Below are positions 43,043 to 52,458 of a DNA stretch of 64,000 nucleotides, piece by piece. Each line of letters begins with the position of its first letter. Position 1 is the stretch's first letter. The notes under the pieces are model-generated. The model did not search any database. It saw only the letters and a program-made list of their open reading frames with translations, and had not been told where the DNA came from. A program made the position numbers and the translations under genes. The stretch lies in the NCBI GenBank assembly GCA_014584695.1, contig JACTMI010000036.1:62001-126000 (forward strand). The letters run 5' to 3'. Source of the stretch: Acidobacteriota bacterium. Its GTDB lineage: Bacteria > Acidobacteriota > Thermoanaerobaculia > Multivoradales > JAGPDF01.

Positions 43043-45475
43043 ATGGCCGCTCGCCGGCGCGCCCAGCGCTCGCTCTCGAACACTCTCCGGCTCCGCCTGC
43101 GCGACCGGCGGATCGCCCTCGGCGCCCTGCTGGTCGGCGCCGTTCTGGCCGTGGCCGCGGTGGTCTCGATCTGGCCCTACTGGCAGCTCGCCGGCCGCTT
43201 CGAGACACTGCCCCGAGTCGAGCCTTCGCGCCTCTACGGCCGGCCGCTGCGGCTGCTGGCCGGTGTCGCGATGCGGCCCGAGCAGCTGGTCGAGCGGCTC
43301 GAGGCGCTCTCCTACCACCCGGCGGGCGAGCGCGGCCTGCTGCCGGGCACTTACCATCGCGGCGGTGAGCGGGTGACGATCCTGCGCCGTCGCTTCCGCG
43401 CGCCGGCGGGCGACGGTGGCGGCGGTCTGCTGGTCTGCGATTTTCGCGGCGCGCGGCTAACCGCGCTCGAGCTCGACGGTCGGGCGATCGCCGAGGCCCT
43501 GCTCGATCCGCCGCTGCTCGCCACCTGGTACGGGCCGGAGCTGATGGAGCGGCGGCCGACGCCGCTCGGGGAGATCCCCGGCGACGTCGCGCGGGCGGTG
43601 CTCGCCGCCGAAGACGCGGGCTTCTTCGAGCACCCCGGCATCTCGGCGAGCGGGATCCTGCGCGCGCTGTGGGCCAACTGGACCGGCGGCGAGATCCGCC
43701 AGGGCGGCTCGACGGTGACCCAGCAGCTGGTCAAGAACCTCTATCTCACCTCGGAGCGGACGGTGACGCGCAAGCTGCGCGAGGCGATGCTCGCCGGCAT
43801 CCTCGAGTGGCGCTACTCGAAGGAGCAGATCCTCGAGGCCTATCTCAACCAGATCTTCTGGGGGCGCAGCGGCTCGGCCAATCTGATCGGCATCGGCGCC
43901 GCCGCCTGGGCGCACCTGGGCAAGCGACCGGAGGAGCTCGATCTGGCGGAGGGGGCGCTGCTCGCGGCGATGATCAAGTCGCCGGTCGATTTCTCGCCGA
44001 TCCGGCGGCCCGCGGCGGCGCGCGCGCGCCGCGACTTCGTGCTCGGCCGGCTGGCCGAGCTCGGCTGGATCTCGCGCGAGGAGGCCGCGGCGGCGGCCGA
44101 GCGCCCGCTGCCGACGCGGGAGATCCAGCTCTCGCGCCGGCGCGCGCCCTACTTCGTGGACGCCGTCGCCACCGAAGTCGAACGCCGCTTCGCCGTCACG
44201 ACGCTCGCCGACGGCGGCCTGTCGGTCTTCTCGACGCTCGATCTGCCGGACCAGGAGGCCGCCGAGCGGGCGGTTACCCAAGGGCTCGCGGGGCTCGAGG
44301 AGAAGAGCGCCAAGGCGCGTCAGAAGAGCGACCAGTTCCAGGCCGCGCTGGTGTCGCTCGAGCCGGCGACCGGCGCCGTGCGCGCCTGGGTCGGCGGGCG
44401 CGACTGGCGAGAGAGCCAATTCGACCGCGTGGCGCTCGCCCGCCGCCAGGCCGGCAGCGCCTTCAAGCCGCTGGTCTACGCCGCCGCCTTCGAATCGGGA
44501 GTCGCGACGCCGGGGACGCTGCTCGAGGACGCGCCGCTGGCGGTCGAGTCGGGGGGCCGGATGTGGACGCCGGCCAACGACGACGACCAGTTCCGCGGCT
44601 GGGTCACCGCGCGCGTGGCGCTCGAGCAGAGCCTCAACGTGCCGACGGCGCGGCTGGCGATCTCGACCGGCCTGCCGCGCATCGTCGACCTGGCGCGCGC
44701 CTGCGGCATCTCGACCCGCCTCCGGCCGGTGCCGGCGATGGCGTTGGGCGCCTTCGAAGTCGTTCCGGTCGAGCTCGCCACCGCGTACGCGACGCTGGCC
44801 GCGCGCGGCGTCCGGCCCCCCGTCCACCGCGTCAGCGCGGTGTTCGATCGCGCCGGGCAACCGCTCCCGGGCGAGCCGCTGCCGGCGCCGCAGCGGGTGC
44901 TCTCGGCGCAGACCGCCTACCTGGTGACGACGCTGCTCCAGGGAGTCGTCGACTACGGCACCGGCCGCGCCACCCGCGGCCTCGGTCTCGCCGATCCGAT
45001 CGCCGGCAAGACCGGCACCACGAACCGGGGGCGCGACAACTGGTTCGCCGGTTACACGCCGGAGCGGGTGACACTGGTCTGGGTCGGCTTCGACGACGAT
45101 TCGCCCACCCCGTTCTCGGGCTCGCGCGCCGCGCTGCCGATCTGGACCCGCTTCACCCTCGCGGTGCGGCCGCCCAACGGCTTCGCCCCCTTCACCGCGC
45201 CGGCCGGCATCCGGGTGGTCTTGATCGACCCGGCGACCGGCGAGCTCGCCACCGATCGCTGCCCCGAAGTGCTCTCGGAGGCCTTCCCGGAGGACCGGAT
45301 CCCGCGCGCCGTCTGCTACCTGCACGGCGGCCGCTTCGCCCGGCCCCTCGACGAGAGCGTCGCCGCCGAACGCGAAGCCGAGCGCGAAGGCGAAGGCGGC
45401 ATCCGCTCCTGGCTCCGCCGCGTCTTCGGCCGCGACCGCCCCCCGACCACCCCGCCGACCTCCCCGCCGCCCTGA
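43043..45475 (+). CDS. Class A penicillin-binding protein (PBP1b-like)
   Basis: An 810-residue bifunctional peptidoglycan synthase. One membrane helix (residues ~27-47) is followed by a UB2H-like region (~65-130, LRLLAGVAMRPEQLVERLEAL) as in PBP1b. The GT51 glycosyltransferase domain has the catalytic EDAGFFEHPG near 189 and QGGSTVTQQLVKNLYL near 225. The transpeptidase domain has the active-site SAFK near 472, SLN near 530 and KTGTT near 655. The C-terminal tail is charged and Pro-rich. It polymerises and cross-links glycan strands in the periplasm. All catalytic motifs are intact. Confidence 0.96.
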   Translation: MAARRRAQRSLSNTLRLRLRDRRIALGALLVGAVLAVAAVVSIWPYWQLAGRFETLPRVEPSRLYGRPLRLLAGVAMRPEQLVERLEALSYHPAGERGLLPGTYHRGGERVTILRRRFRAPAGDGGGGLLVCDFRGARLTALELDGRAIAEALLDPPLLATWYGPELMERRPTPLGEIPGDVARAVLAAEDAGFFEHPGISASGILRALWANWTGGEIRQGGSTVTQQLVKNLYLTSERTVTRKLREAMLAGILEWRYSKEQILEAYLNQIFWGRSGSANLIGIGAAAWAHLGKRPEELDLAEGALLAAMIKSPVDFSPIRRPAAARARRDFVLGRLAELGWISREEAAAAAERPLPTREIQLSRRRAPYFVDAVATEVERRFAVTTLADGGLSVFSTLDLPDQEAAERAVTQGLAGLEEKSAKARQKSDQFQAALVSLEPATGAVRAWVGGRDWRESQFDRVALARRQAGSAFKPLVYAAAFESGVATPGTLLEDAPLAVESGGRMWTPANDDDQFRGWVTARVALEQSLNVPTARLAISTGLPRIVDLARACGISTRLRPVPAMALGAFEVVPVELATAYATLAARGVRPPVHRVSAVFDRAGQPLPGEPLPAPQRVLSAQTAYLVTTLLQGVVDYGTGRATRGLGLADPIAGKTGTTNRGRDNWFAGYTPERVTLVWVGFDDDSPTPFSGSRAALPIWTRFTLAVRPPNGFAPFTAPAGIRVVLIDPATGELATDRCPEVLSEAFPEDRIPRAVCYLHGGRFARPLDESVAAEREAEREGEGGIRSWLRRVFGRDRPPTTPPTSPPP

Positions 45476-45496
45476 GGCGAGGAACGGGCCGAAACC

Positions 45497-46441
45497 TCAG
45501 CCCGCGGTCGCAGCGCCTCGAGGCGGCCGCGCGAGCGCGGCGGCGAGGGCGAGGATGGTGGCGATCCAGACCAGGTCGGCGAGCAGGAGGTGGGCGAGCT
45601 GGAGGGGGATGGGGGCGAGCAGGCCGAGGTTGATCGCGCCGAGGACGAGCTGGCCGAGGGCGAGGGCGCCGGCCCAGCGGGCGCGGCGCGCGGTGGTGGC
45701 GTCGGCGCCCGCGAGCGTCTGGTGGCGGCCGGTGAGGTGCCAGCCGAGCGCCAGCACGGCGAGCGTCGCGGCGATCGCGATCGGCACGTGGAGCACGCGC
45801 AGGCGCAGCAGGAAGTGCGAGGCGGGCGAGAGGTCCTGCGCCAGGCCGTGGGCGAGCGAGGTCGCCGGGAAGAGCGTGTCGCCGAGCGCGGCGATGGCGC
45901 CCGTGGCGCCGGTCGCGAGCAGCAGCGCCAGCGCCAGCGCGCCGAGCCGGGCGGCCCGCGGATCGCGCGCCCGGCCGAGCGGCCGGCCGTCCTCGGCGTG
46001 GTGGAGCGTCAGCGCGAGCGCGCCGAAGAGCCCCAGCGTGTTGACCAGGTGGAGCGCCATCACCACCGCGCGCGTCGCCGACGCGTCGTCGCCCACCAGC
46101 TCGAAGAGCACCAGCCCGGCGCCCAGCGCGGCCTCGGCGAGCAGGAAGAGGAGCGCGACGGCGGCGGCGCGGCGGGCCGGGTGGCCGCGCGGGCGCCAGC
46201 GCCGGGCGGCGAGCGCGAGCAGGACCCCGGCCAGCAGCGCGAGACCGCTGGTCGCCCGGTGGGTGAACTCGATCGCGCGCTCGGCCGAAGGGGCGCGCGG
46301 GATCACTTCGCCGTCGCACAGCGGCCAGTGCGCTCCGCACCCGGCGCCGCTGCCGGAGGCGCGCACGAAGGCGCCCCACGCCACCACCGCCAGATTCCAG
46401 ACCAGGACCGCGACCGTGATGCGATGGAGGCGCCGGCGCAC
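45497..46441 (-). CDS. ctaA: Heme A synthase (COX15/CtaA family)
   Basis: A 314-residue membrane protein with about eight helices. RASGSGAGCGAHWPLCDGEVIP near 24-45 is the conserved first loop with the two cysteines, and IEFTHRATSGLALLAG near 57 gives the His that binds heme. MALHLVNTLGLFGAL, HFLLRLRVLHVPIAI and LQLAHLLLADLVW hold the other conserved His residues. It oxidises heme O to heme A for cytochrome oxidase. GTG 46441 is chosen because a TAGGAT box lies seven bases upstream and the first helix starts directly after; longer frames run into the divergent promoter. Confidence 0.92.
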   Translation of the reverse strand: MRRRLHRITVAVLVWNLAVVAWGAFVRASGSGAGCGAHWPLCDGEVIPRAPSAERAIEFTHRATSGLALLAGVLLALAARRWRPRGHPARRAAAVALLFLLAEAALGAGLVLFELVGDDASATRAVVMALHLVNTLGLFGALALTLHHAEDGRPLGRARDPRAARLGALALALLLATGATGAIAALGDTLFPATSLAHGLAQDLSPASHFLLRLRVLHVPIAIAATLAVLALGWHLTGRHQTLAGADATTARRARWAGALALGQLVLGAINLGLLAPIPLQLAHLLLADLVWIATILALAAALARPPRGAATAG

Positions 46442-46448
46442 GGGTGAA

Positions 46449-46454
46449 ATCCTA
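46449..46454 (-). promoter_or_regulatory. -10-like TAGGAT, seven bases before the ctaA GTG
   Basis: The minus strand reads TAGGAT, TTCACCC, then GTG 46441. No ribosome site. It is a mirror image of the uvrA promoter 40 bases away. Confidence 0.5.
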
Positions 46455-46493
46455 CCGTTCGCGGCCCCATCCCCGCGCCGGCTCCGGCCGGGG

Positions 46494-46499
46494 TAGGAT
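46494..46499 (+). promoter_or_regulatory. -10-like TAGGAT, eleven bases before the uvrA GTG
   Basis: TAGGAT followed by CGCCGGTCACC and GTG 46511. No Shine-Dalgarno. It is divergent from the ctaA box. Confidence 0.45.
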
Positions 46500-46510
46500 C
46501 GCCGGTCACC

Positions 46511-49432
46511 GTGAGCGCGACGGAGCCGATGGTCCAGTCGGAAGCCCTCCGGTCCGCGGCGGGGGAGCGGGCGATCGAGGTCGAGGACGCCCGCACCCAC
46601 AACCTCAAGGGAATTTCCTGCCGGATTCCGCACGGCCGGGTGACCGTGGTCACCGGGCCGTCGGGTGCCGGCAAGTCCTCGCTCGCCTTCGACACCGTCT
46701 TCGCCGAGGGGCAGCGGCGCTTCGTCGAGTCGATGTCGACCTACGCCCGCCAGTTCCTCGACCAGATGGAGCGGCCGCCGGTGGGCGACGTCCGCAACCT
46801 GCCGCCGGCGGTGGCGCTCGAGGCCCGCAACTCGGTCAAGAACGCCCGCTCGACGGTGGCGACGATCACCGAGATCCACGACGTCCTGCGCCTGCTCTAC
46901 GCCCACCTGGGCGAGGTCGCCTGCCCGCGCGGCCACGGCGCCGCCCGCCGGTCGACCGCGGGCGAAGCCGCCGCGGAGCTCGCCGGCGGCGAGGTCGGGG
47001 AGCGCTTCCTGCTGGTCGCCCGCCTGCCGCGGCCACGGCGGGGCGCCGACGCGCGGCTGGCCGAGCTGGTCCGCCAGGGCTTCGCGCGCCGCTTCGACGG
47101 CGGCGAGATCCGGCCGCTCGCCCCCGACGAGCCCTGGCCGGCGGCGCTCGATCCGCTGCCGCTGGCGCTCGGGCGCTTCCGCGCCGACGCCGCGGTGGCC
47201 GCCCGCCTGGCCGCCACGGTCGAGGACGCCTGGAAGCTCGGCGCGCGCGCGGTCGAGGCGCGCGGCGACGGCCTGCTCCGCTTCTACTCGACCGAGCTCG
47301 CGTGCCCGATCTGCGGCGAGGCGGTGCGGCCGCCGTCGCCGGCGCTCTTCTCCTTCAACTCGCCCCTGGGCGCCTGTCCGACCTGCGAGGGCTTCGGCCG
47401 GGTGATCGGCGTCGACGCCGAGCGGGTGATCCCCGATCCCGGCAAGAGTCTCGCCGAGCGGCCGATCGCGCCCTGGAACACGCCCGCCTACGAGGAGCTC
47501 TACGACGAGCTGCTCGCCGCCGCGCGCCGCCGCAAGGTGCCGCTCGACGTGCCGGTCGCGGCGCTCTCGCCCGCCGACCGCGAGTGGCTCTGGCGCGGCA
47601 AGGGCTCCTTCGTCAACCTGGAGTCGTTTTTCCGCTGGCTCGAGGGGCGCTCCTACAAGGTCCACGTGCGGGTGCTGCTGGCGCGCTACCGCGCCTACAA
47701 CCTCTGCCCCGACTGCGGCGGCGGGCGGCTCAATCGCGAGGCGCTGGCGGTCCGCTTCCTGGGCCGCACGCTGCCCGAGCTCACCGCGCTCTCGGTCGAG
47801 GAGCTGCGCGCCTGGCTCGCTTCGCGCGAGCTCTCACCCCGCCAGCGCGAGGTCGGCGTCCACCTGTTCGAGGAGCTCGCGGAGCGGCTCGAGGTGCTGC
47901 ACCGGGTCGGTCTCGACTACCTGACGCTCGACCGCCAGGCGCGCACGCTCTCGGGCGGGGAGACCCAGCGGATCCACCTCGCCGCGGCGCTCGGCTCCGG
48001 GCTCACCAGCACGCTCTACGTGCTCGACGAGCCGACCATCGGGCTCCACCCGCGCGACGGCGAGCGGCTGCTCGCGCTGCTGCGCGACCTCGCCGCGCGC
48101 GGCAACACCGTGCTGGTGGTCGAGCACGACCCGACGCTCGTGCGCGGCGCCGACTGGCTGATCGACCTCGGCCCGTCGAGCGGCGAAGGCGGTGGCGAGG
48201 TGATCGCCGAGGGCCCCGTCGAGCGGGTGCTCGCCCATCCCGAGTCGTTGACCGCGCGCTTCCTGCGCGCGCGCGCGGCGACCCCGGCGCGGCGGCACCT
48301 GGCCCGCTTCCGCCGCGAGCGCGGCCGGCGCAGCGTCGAGGAGGAGCTCGAGCAGCGGCCCCAGGTGCTGATCCGCGGCGCCCGCGAGCACAACCTGCGC
48401 GGCATCGACGTCGCCTTCCCGCTCGACGCCCTGGTGGCGGTGACCGGGGTTTCGGGCTCGGGCAAGTCGACGCTGGTCGAGAACGTCCTCTACGGCGGCC
48501 ACCGGCGGGCCAAGGGCCTGGTCGACGCCGAGCCCGGGCGCTGCGACGAGCTCGCCGGGCTCGACGGGCTGGCCGACGTGACGCTGGTCGACCAGAGGGC
48601 GATCGGCCGCTCGTCGCGCTCCAACCCGGTCACTTACGTCAAGGCCTACGACGACCTGCGGCGGATCTTCGCCGGCACGGAGGAGGCCCGCCGCCGCGGC
48701 ATCACCCCGGCGCACTTCTCGTTCAACCTCGAGACCGGCCGCTGCCCGGATTGCGAGGGGACGGGGGTGATCGAGGTCGACATGCAGTTCATGGCGCCGG
48801 TGGTGGTGACCTGCGACCGCTGCCAGGGACGTCGCTTCCGGCCCGAGGTGCTGGCGGTCCGTCACCTCGGGCGCGACATCGCCGAGACACTGGCGCTGAC
48901 GGTCGAGGCGGCGCTCGCGCTCTACGAACGGGAGCGGACGTTCTGCCGCAAACTGACGCCGCTCGCCGAGGTCGGCCTCGGCTATCTGCGGCTCGGCCAG
49001 GCGACCTCGACCCTGTCCGGCGGCGAAGCGCAGCGGCTCAAGCTGGCGAGCTTCCTCGGCCGCCCGGCCAGGGAGGGTCGCCGGCTCTTCCTCTTCGACG
49101 AGCCGACCACCGGCCTCCATCTGGCCGACATCGACCTGCTCTACCGGACGCTGCGGAAGCTGGTGCAGCGCGGCGACGGCGTGGTCGTGGTCGAGCACAA
49201 CCTCGACCTGCTGGCCCACGTCGACTGGGTGGTCGACCTCGGCCCGGGGGGCGGCCAGCACGGTGGCCGGCTGCTCTTCTGCGGCCCCCTGGCGACCTTC
49301 CTGGACGAGGGGGAGAGCCCGACCGCGGAGCTCCTGCGCGACCATCTGCGCTGGCAGCGCAAGCGGGCGGGATCGAGTACAATCCCGGCCAACCGTTCCA
49401 CGGCTGCGAAGCCGAACAAGAGGGCGATCTAG
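46511..49432 (+). CDS. UvrA-family excinuclease ATPase, divergent subtype
   Basis: A 973-residue tandem ABC ATPase of the UvrA family, which finds DNA lesions for nucleotide excision repair. The first half has Walker A GPSGAGKSS near 48 and signature LSGGETQRI near 480. The second has GVSGSGKST near 646 and LSGGEAQRL near 834, with VVVEHNLDLL after it. Zinc modules: CPICG...CPTCE near 265 and CPDCEGTG...CDRCQG near 743. It differs from canonical UvrA at the first Q-loop: PPAVALEARN stands where canonical proteins read SPAISIDQKT, so the Gln is missing; the second half keeps VDQRAIGRSSRSNP. It may be a UvrA paralogue rather than the main UvrA. The start is GTG 46511. Confidence 0.9.
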   Translation: MSATEPMVQSEALRSAAGERAIEVEDARTHNLKGISCRIPHGRVTVVTGPSGAGKSSLAFDTVFAEGQRRFVESMSTYARQFLDQMERPPVGDVRNLPPAVALEARNSVKNARSTVATITEIHDVLRLLYAHLGEVACPRGHGAARRSTAGEAAAELAGGEVGERFLLVARLPRPRRGADARLAELVRQGFARRFDGGEIRPLAPDEPWPAALDPLPLALGRFRADAAVAARLAATVEDAWKLGARAVEARGDGLLRFYSTELACPICGEAVRPPSPALFSFNSPLGACPTCEGFGRVIGVDAERVIPDPGKSLAERPIAPWNTPAYEELYDELLAAARRRKVPLDVPVAALSPADREWLWRGKGSFVNLESFFRWLEGRSYKVHVRVLLARYRAYNLCPDCGGGRLNREALAVRFLGRTLPELTALSVEELRAWLASRELSPRQREVGVHLFEELAERLEVLHRVGLDYLTLDRQARTLSGGETQRIHLAAALGSGLTSTLYVLDEPTIGLHPRDGERLLALLRDLAARGNTVLVVEHDPTLVRGADWLIDLGPSSGEGGGEVIAEGPVERVLAHPESLTARFLRARAATPARRHLARFRRERGRRSVEEELEQRPQVLIRGAREHNLRGIDVAFPLDALVAVTGVSGSGKSTLVENVLYGGHRRAKGLVDAEPGRCDELAGLDGLADVTLVDQRAIGRSSRSNPVTYVKAYDDLRRIFAGTEEARRRGITPAHFSFNLETGRCPDCEGTGVIEVDMQFMAPVVVTCDRCQGRRFRPEVLAVRHLGRDIAETLALTVEAALALYERERTFCRKLTPLAEVGLGYLRLGQATSTLSGGEAQRLKLASFLGRPAREGRRLFLFDEPTTGLHLADIDLLYRTLRKLVQRGDGVVVVEHNLDLLAHVDWVVDLGPGGGQHGGRLLFCGPLATFLDEGESPTAELLRDHLRWQRKRAGSSTIPANRSTAAKPNKRAI
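49378..49383 (+). promoter_or_regulatory. -10-like TACAAT inside the uvrA 3' end
   Basis: TACAAT lies 52 bases before the FHA-RDD ATG at 49436. In this very GC-rich window so good a -10 hexamer is unusual and may drive the FHA gene separately. No convincing -35. Confidence 0.4.
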
Positions 49433-49435
49433 ACC

Positions 49436-50650
49436 ATGCAAGCGTGGCAGGTTTTCGTCGAGATCCCCGGCAAGCCGCCGGTGGAGCTGTCGGTGGGCGA
49501 GGCGCTGGTGGGACGCAGCCGCAACTGCGCGCTGCACGTGCCGGAGTCGACGGTGTCGCGCCAGCACGCGAAGATCCTGGTCGCGCCCGGCGGCCAGGTG
49601 ACGGTGCAGGACCTCGGCTCCTCGAACGGCACGTTCGTCAACGGCGAGAAGGTCGAGGGGCAGCGCGCGGTCGCCAACGGCGACCGGGTGATCGTCGGCG
49701 AAGCGGAGATGACGGTTCGCATCCTGCCGCCGATCGAAGCGGCGGAGGCGACGATGAAGGTGTCGATCCCGCCCATGGACGCCCCGGCGCCCGGCGCGAC
49801 GCAGCGCTTCGAAGGGGGCATGCCACCGCCGCTGCCGCCGCCGGCGCCAGCTGCCGCCGCAGCGGTGAACCCCGGCGCCACCGTGGTCCACGGCGCGACG
49901 CCCCCGCCGCCGCTGCCGCCGCCGCCGCCGCCGATGACGGCCGCCCCGCCGCCACCGCCGGTGACCGTCGCTCCGGTGCCGCCGCCCGTCGCCGCGCCGC
50001 CGAAGCCGCCCACGCCACCGCCGATGCCGGCTTTCGATCCGCCGCTGCAGCGGACGGCGCCTGCCGCGCCGCCGGCGCCGAAGCCACCGGTCGCCGCGGT
50101 CGCCGCGGCGCCCGCGGCCGGAGACCTCCTGCCGTCGATCCAGGAGATCGAGAAGATGCCGATCCCGCCGCCCGCGGCCAAGAAGGGGGGCGTCGCGGCG
50201 CCGGCCGGCGCGGTGGTGCAGGTCGACCCCGCCGGCTTCTGGATCCGAGTCGCGGCGAACCTGATCGACTCGATGATCTTCGGCCTGGGCTTCGGCATCC
50301 TGTTCGCGGTCGCCTTCGGCCTGATGTTCGTGCTGCCGGCGGAGCTCGCGATGGCGGTCTACGGCCTGCTCGTCTTCGCCGCTTCGATCGGCCTGGTCTT
50401 CCTGCTCTACTTCTATTTCCCGGCGATCAAGGGTCAGACGCCGGGCAAGAAGCTCCTCGGCCTCTGGATCTACAGCGACGAGACGCCGCCGGGGCGGGGC
50501 CTCGGCTACGGCAAGGCCTTCCTCCGTTTCGTCGGCCACCTGGTCTGCCAGTTCACCTTCTCGATCGGCTACCTGATGGTCGCCTTCACCAGCAAGAAAC
50601 AGGGCCTCCACGACCTGATCGCCAAGACCTACGTCGGCCGCAAGCGCTAG
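49436..50650 (+). CDS. FHA domain - proline-rich linker - RDD membrane protein
   Basis: A 404-residue protein. Residues ~1-95 form an FHA domain that binds phosphothreonine: VELSVGEALVGRSRNCALHV, STVSRQHAKI and LGSSNGTFVNGEKV carry the conserved Gly-Arg, Ser-x-x-His and Asn residues. Residues ~115-225 are a low-complexity linker of Pro and Ala with runs of up to eight Pro. Residues ~258-404 are an RDD domain (FWIRVAANLIDSMIFGLGFG, PAIKGQTPGKKLLGLWIYS, KKQGLHDLIAKT) with three or four membrane helices. The design suggests a membrane protein whose cytoplasmic FHA part docks onto a Ser/Thr-phosphorylated partner; no kinase gene is in the window. Confidence 0.9.
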   Translation: MQAWQVFVEIPGKPPVELSVGEALVGRSRNCALHVPESTVSRQHAKILVAPGGQVTVQDLGSSNGTFVNGEKVEGQRAVANGDRVIVGEAEMTVRILPPIEAAEATMKVSIPPMDAPAPGATQRFEGGMPPPLPPPAPAAAAAVNPGATVVHGATPPPPLPPPPPPMTAAPPPPPVTVAPVPPPVAAPPKPPTPPPMPAFDPPLQRTAPAAPPAPKPPVAAVAAAPAAGDLLPSIQEIEKMPIPPPAAKKGGVAAPAGAVVQVDPAGFWIRVAANLIDSMIFGLGFGILFAVAFGLMFVLPAELAMAVYGLLVFAASIGLVFLLYFYFPAIKGQTPGKKLLGLWIYSDETPPGRGLGYGKAFLRFVGHLVCQFTFSIGYLMVAFTSKKQGLHDLIAKTYVGRKR

Positions 50651-50668
50651 CGCGGACCGGCGCTCGCG

Positions 50669-52327
50669 TCAGGGCATTTCGACCGCGCCGGGGGTGCACT
50701 GCGCGCCGCGGGGGTTGCCGCGCTGGTCGGTGGCCGGGCAGCCGGCGGTGGCGGCGCCGTCGAGGGCCGGGTGGGTGGGCTCGAGGGTCGGCGTCGGGCC
50801 GCCGCTCCAGGCGAGCGGGCCGATGCCGCCGTCGAGGAAGGTGGTCGAGGTCGAGCAGGGGAGCTCGCTCTGGCCGCCGGCGTTCTGCTGGGGCCACTGG
50901 TAGGAAGCACCGCCCCCCGCGGTGACGCCGTGGGTCACGTTGCAGCTGGTGTTCTCCCAGATGAAGACCTTGCTGTTGTCGGCGATCAGGGCGTTGGCGA
51001 GGGTGAGGCCGTTGCCGCCGGAGAGCGCGCTGGCGAAGGAGGTCGCGCCCTCGTTGTGGTTGCGCGCCAGGGTGACGTGCCGCAGCCAGCCGGTGACGCC
51101 GGTCGCGACCGCCATCCCCGCGCCGAGCGCGGTGCGCGCGTGGTTCTCGGCGACGGTGGAGTTGAGCATCGAGAGGGTCTGGGCGCCGGGGGGGTTGGTC
51201 CAGACGAACATGCCGCCGGCGCTGCTCGCCACGTTGTTCGCCACGGTCGAGGCGGTGATCGTCAGCTGAAGGCCCTGGAGATAGAGACCGCCGGCCTGTG
51301 AGTGGTCCCCCGGGGGGCTCTCGTTGCCGATCACCGTGGTGCGGTCGATCGTCATCGGGCCGACGCCGTTGTTCGAGACCCGGAACATGCCGGCGCCGCG
51401 CGCGTTGGCGTCGTTGGCGGAGATCATGGTGCCGCACAGGGTGACGCTCTGGTTGGCGCCGTCCATGTAGATCGCGCCGCCGTTGCCGCCGTTGCCCGGG
51501 TTGCCGCCGGTGCCGGTAGCGGCGTTGCGGTCGACCAGGCTGTTGTAGACGAGAAGCTGGTGGTCGCTGCTGATGCCGAGCGCGCCGAGCGCGCCGCCCG
51601 AGGAGCAGCGGTTGCCGGTGAACCGGCTGCGGACGATCGTGGTCGCTCCTTCGCCGAAGGAGTAGATCGCCCCACCGGCCACGTCCTGCCCGGTCACTGG
51701 CCCGACGTTGTTCTCGAAGACGGAGTCGAGCACGCGCAGGTGACCGAAGCGATCCTTGTAGATCGCCGCGCCGCCGCTGGTGGTCTCGTTGCCGGGCAGG
51801 TGGGCCGTGGAACCGTCGCGCAGGGTGAGGTTCTGCAGCGTCAGGGTCGGCATCGGCGAGGCGTTGAACGGCGGGCGAAAGCCGAGGATGCGGGTCGCGC
51901 CGCCGCCCGAGAGGGTCACCAGGCCGCCGCCGTCGATCACGAGGTCTTCGGCCACGGTGACTTCGGCGGCGACCGGAATCGTCACCGGCGCGCCCGCGCA
52001 CGCGAAGGCGACCTTGCCGTGCCCGGCGGCGAGGGCGGCGGCGATGCCGGAGCGCAGGCCGGCCTCGTTGCAGGCGGTGCCGGCGTCCTGGCCGACGACG
52101 AAGGCACCGGTCATGTCGACCGGCCCGATCGGCGCCGCGCAGATCGCCCGCGGATCGACCCCCCCCGGCAGCGCTGCCCAGTGCCACGGCGTCCCCGACT
52201 CGAACCCGTCCGCGAACACCAGCTGCGCCCCGGCCCCCGCCGGCGCGACCAGCGCGCCGAGCAGCCCCGCGGCGAAAGCCACACCGGGACGAAGAGCGAG
52301 TGCAGAAGCGTGCGAGCGGCCGCGCAT
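50669..52327 (-). CDS. Exported right-handed beta-helix protein with GFESG motif
   Basis: A 552-residue exported protein. A signal peptide (~1-34) is followed directly by LVFADGFESGTPWHW, the same GFESG signature that ends the propeller protein at 5541. Residues ~110-500 are a parallel beta-helix of polymorphic outer-membrane / choice-of-anchor Q type: LTLQNLTLRDG, LRVLDSVFENN, TTIVRSRFTGNRCSSGGAL, MTIDRTTVIGNESPP, LTITASTVANNVASSAGGM and LSMLNSTVAENH repeat roughly every 25-30 residues. The C-terminal part (PCSTSTTFLDGG, GCPATDQRGNPRGAQC) is typical of the choice-of-anchor Q family. It is a surface or secreted protein, possibly glycan-binding. No catalytic residues can be assigned. Confidence 0.88.
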   Translation of the reverse strand: MRGRSHASALALRPGVAFAAGLLGALVAPAGAGAQLVFADGFESGTPWHWAALPGGVDPRAICAAPIGPVDMTGAFVVGQDAGTACNEAGLRSGIAAALAAGHGKVAFACAGAPVTIPVAAEVTVAEDLVIDGGGLVTLSGGGATRILGFRPPFNASPMPTLTLQNLTLRDGSTAHLPGNETTSGGAAIYKDRFGHLRVLDSVFENNVGPVTGQDVAGGAIYSFGEGATTIVRSRFTGNRCSSGGALGALGISSDHQLLVYNSLVDRNAATGTGGNPGNGGNGGAIYMDGANQSVTLCGTMISANDANARGAGMFRVSNNGVGPMTIDRTTVIGNESPPGDHSQAGGLYLQGLQLTITASTVANNVASSAGGMFVWTNPPGAQTLSMLNSTVAENHARTALGAGMAVATGVTGWLRHVTLARNHNEGATSFASALSGGNGLTLANALIADNSKVFIWENTSCNVTHGVTAGGGASYQWPQQNAGGQSELPCSTSTTFLDGGIGPLAWSGGPTPTLEPTHPALDGAATAGCPATDQRGNPRGAQCTPGAVEMP

Positions 52328-52458
52328 GACGGAGAACCCGCCCCGAGCCTAACCTCGCCAGCCGCCCGTCGGCTGTGAAGCGCTGAACGCCCACGCCCCC
52401 GCAGCCCACCGCCCCGCGACAACCGACCGGCCATCGACTCGAGTCCCTCGACACCGCG

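Noticed and set aside
49790-50110. CCG-rich stretch as a DNA repeat element
   Set aside because: It is the coding sequence of the Pro/Ala linker in the FHA-RDD protein, not an independent repeat.
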